From the NCBI GenBank assembly GCA_027031145.1, contig JALVEG010000069.1, forward strand, positions 1 through 5,248: a DNA stretch of 5,248 bases, in the 5' to 3' direction. The notes below the pieces were generated by a model. That model saw only the letters and a list, made by a program, of their open reading frames with translations, did not search any database and was not told where the DNA came from. Shown here one piece after another: positions 4,361-5,248 of the stretch (the stretch's first letter is position 1; every line of letters starts with the position of its first letter). The stretch comes from Saprospiraceae bacterium. Lineage in GTDB: Bacteria > Bacteroidota > Bacteroidia > Chitinophagales > Saprospiraceae. Both the position numbers and the translations under genes were made by a program.

Positions 4361-5248
4361 CTACAACCCTGCCGATAAAAGCAGATCCAATGAAGTATAT
4401 TTCATATCAAAATATTTCGCAAGAAATTCATTTGTTACATTGCCTTTGTAGGTATAAACACCGTTCAGCAATCCGGGATTATTGTACAACAGTGATTCAA
4501 ACGAGTTCAAAAGTCCGGATTTAAGTATAAGCGGAGTAAGGATATTACTAAATGCTATTGAAGCTGTTCTTCCGACTTTGGAAGGAATATTAGGGACACA
4601 ATAATGTATGACATCGTGTTTGACAAAAATGGGATTATCGTGAGTGGTAATTTTTGAAGTTTCCACACAGCCGCCCTGGTCGATACTGACATCAATTATC
4701 ACTGCCCCTTTTTTCATTTTCATGACCATATCTTCTGTAATAACCATTGGTACTCTGCCTGTATCCGAATGGATGGCAGTGATCACAACATCGGCGCTAA
4801 GCAATTGATATTGGAGATATACAGGATCCATGACAGATGTATGCAAATGCCTGCCAATACGTGATTTGAGCTGCATTATTTTATAAATATCATCATCAAA
4901 CACTCTCACTGAAGCCCCAAGTGATAAAGCTGTTTTCACCGCATTTTCTCCAACCATACCTGCTCCCAGTATCACTACTTTTACAGGGGGAACACCCGAA
5001 ATACTACCCAATAACACCCTTTTTCCCAGTTTAGGATCAGAGAGGTATTCGGCTGCTGTCAAAACCGCTACGGTACCTGTTATTTCACTCATGATCTTAA
5101 CAACCGGAAAAGATTTATCTTCTGCTTGCATATACTCCATGGCAACGGCAATTATCCTTTTATCTACCAATTTTTGTAAATATTCTTTTGTCGTAACAGG
5201 AAATTGCAACGGGGAAACCAATACTTGCCCTGAATGAAAAAAATCAAG
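4361..5248 (-). CDS. ald: Alanine dehydrogenase, C-terminal part (N-terminus outside window)
   Basis: The enzyme catalyses NAD-dependent oxidative deamination of alanine to pyruvate and ammonia, or the reverse, in the cytoplasm. The reading frame is open to the right edge, giving 295 residues of an expected roughly 400; the TTG at 5219-5221 is internal, not a start. Visible in order, counting from the edge: the end of the N-terminal substrate domain with P-V-V-K-I-M-S-E-I-T-G (48-58); the Rossmann NAD-binding motif V-V-I-L-G-A-G-M-V-G (91-100) with an acidic turn after the second strand (F-D-D-D, 117-120); K-K-G-A-V-I-I-D-V-S-I-D-Q-G-G (179-193); and the family block H-Y-C-V-P-N-I-P-S-K-V-G-R-T-A-S (215-230). 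The related transhydrogenase alpha subunit would differ in this last region. The wording matches Bacteroidota alanine dehydrogenases as I remember them. It converges on lspA across about 410 bases filled by two inverted-repeat elements. No damage is seen. Confidence 0.92.
   Translation of the reverse strand, partial: LDFFHSGQVLVSPLQFPVTTKEYLQKLVDKRIIAVAMEYMQAEDKSFPVVKIMSEITGTVAVLTAAEYLSDPKLGKRVLLGSISGVPPVKVVILGAGMVGENAVKTALSLGASVRVFDDDIYKIMQLKSRIGRHLHTSVMDPVYLQYQLLSADVVITAIHSDTGRVPMVITEDMVMKMKKGAVIIDVSIDQGGCVETSKITTHDNPIFVKHDVIHYCVPNIPSKVGRTASIAFSNILTPLILKSGLLNSFESLLYNNPGLLNGVYTYKGNVTNEFLAKYFDMKYTSLDLLLSAGL

Noticed and set aside
5219..5221. TTG as start codon of the alanine dehydrogenase
   Set aside because: The frame stays open for nine more codons to the window edge and those residues fit the family, while a start here would cut off most of the N-terminal domain. 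The gene is simply truncated by the window.

Overview
The window is A/T-rich bacterial DNA that most likely comes from a member of the Bacteroidota. Three things point there. LspA carries the long insert between its two catalytic aspartates that I know from that phylum. The alanine dehydrogenase C-terminus has the phylum's characteristic wording. The usable promoters match the Bacteroidota -7 box TAnnTTTG, and genes mostly lack Shine-Dalgarno sequences. I cannot name a genus.

Layout: bases 2-61 are the acidic C-terminal tail of an unidentified + strand gene, followed by a strong intrinsic terminator. A solitary HicB-like protein (179-373, +) converges on a two-gene minus-strand unit: a 62-residue Cys/His protein (1759-1947) and then a 461-residue polytopic membrane protein (362-1747) resembling a GT-C glycosyltransferase. 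Next comes radC (2050-2745, -). Divergent from it is a + strand pair: a 76-residue DUF6132-like membrane protein (3003-3233) and lspA (3255-3950), the lipoprotein signal peptidase. After a gene-free stretch of about 410 bases, an alanine dehydrogenase gene reads in from the right edge on the minus strand (4361-5248; its N-terminus lies outside).

The genes are ordinary. The interest lies between them: four non-coding inverted-repeat elements (MITE-like, about 59, 160, 90 and 175 bp), three of them flanked by 8-9 bp direct repeats that look like target-site duplications. Two belong to one family and bracket radC. The shorter is an internally deleted version of the longer, and its target duplication contains the radC stop codon, so the insertion rebuilt the end of the gene. 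The longer sits between a likely promoter and the start codon of the DUF6132-lspA pair, so it would be transcribed as a long hairpin leader. The other two, of different sequence, lie side by side between lspA and the alanine dehydrogenase gene. One of these has a middle arm that can pair with either of two partners.

I found no CRISPR array, RNA gene, transposase or convincing new defence or biosynthetic system. The elements could only be shown to be a mobile family by counting copies in the rest of the genome.
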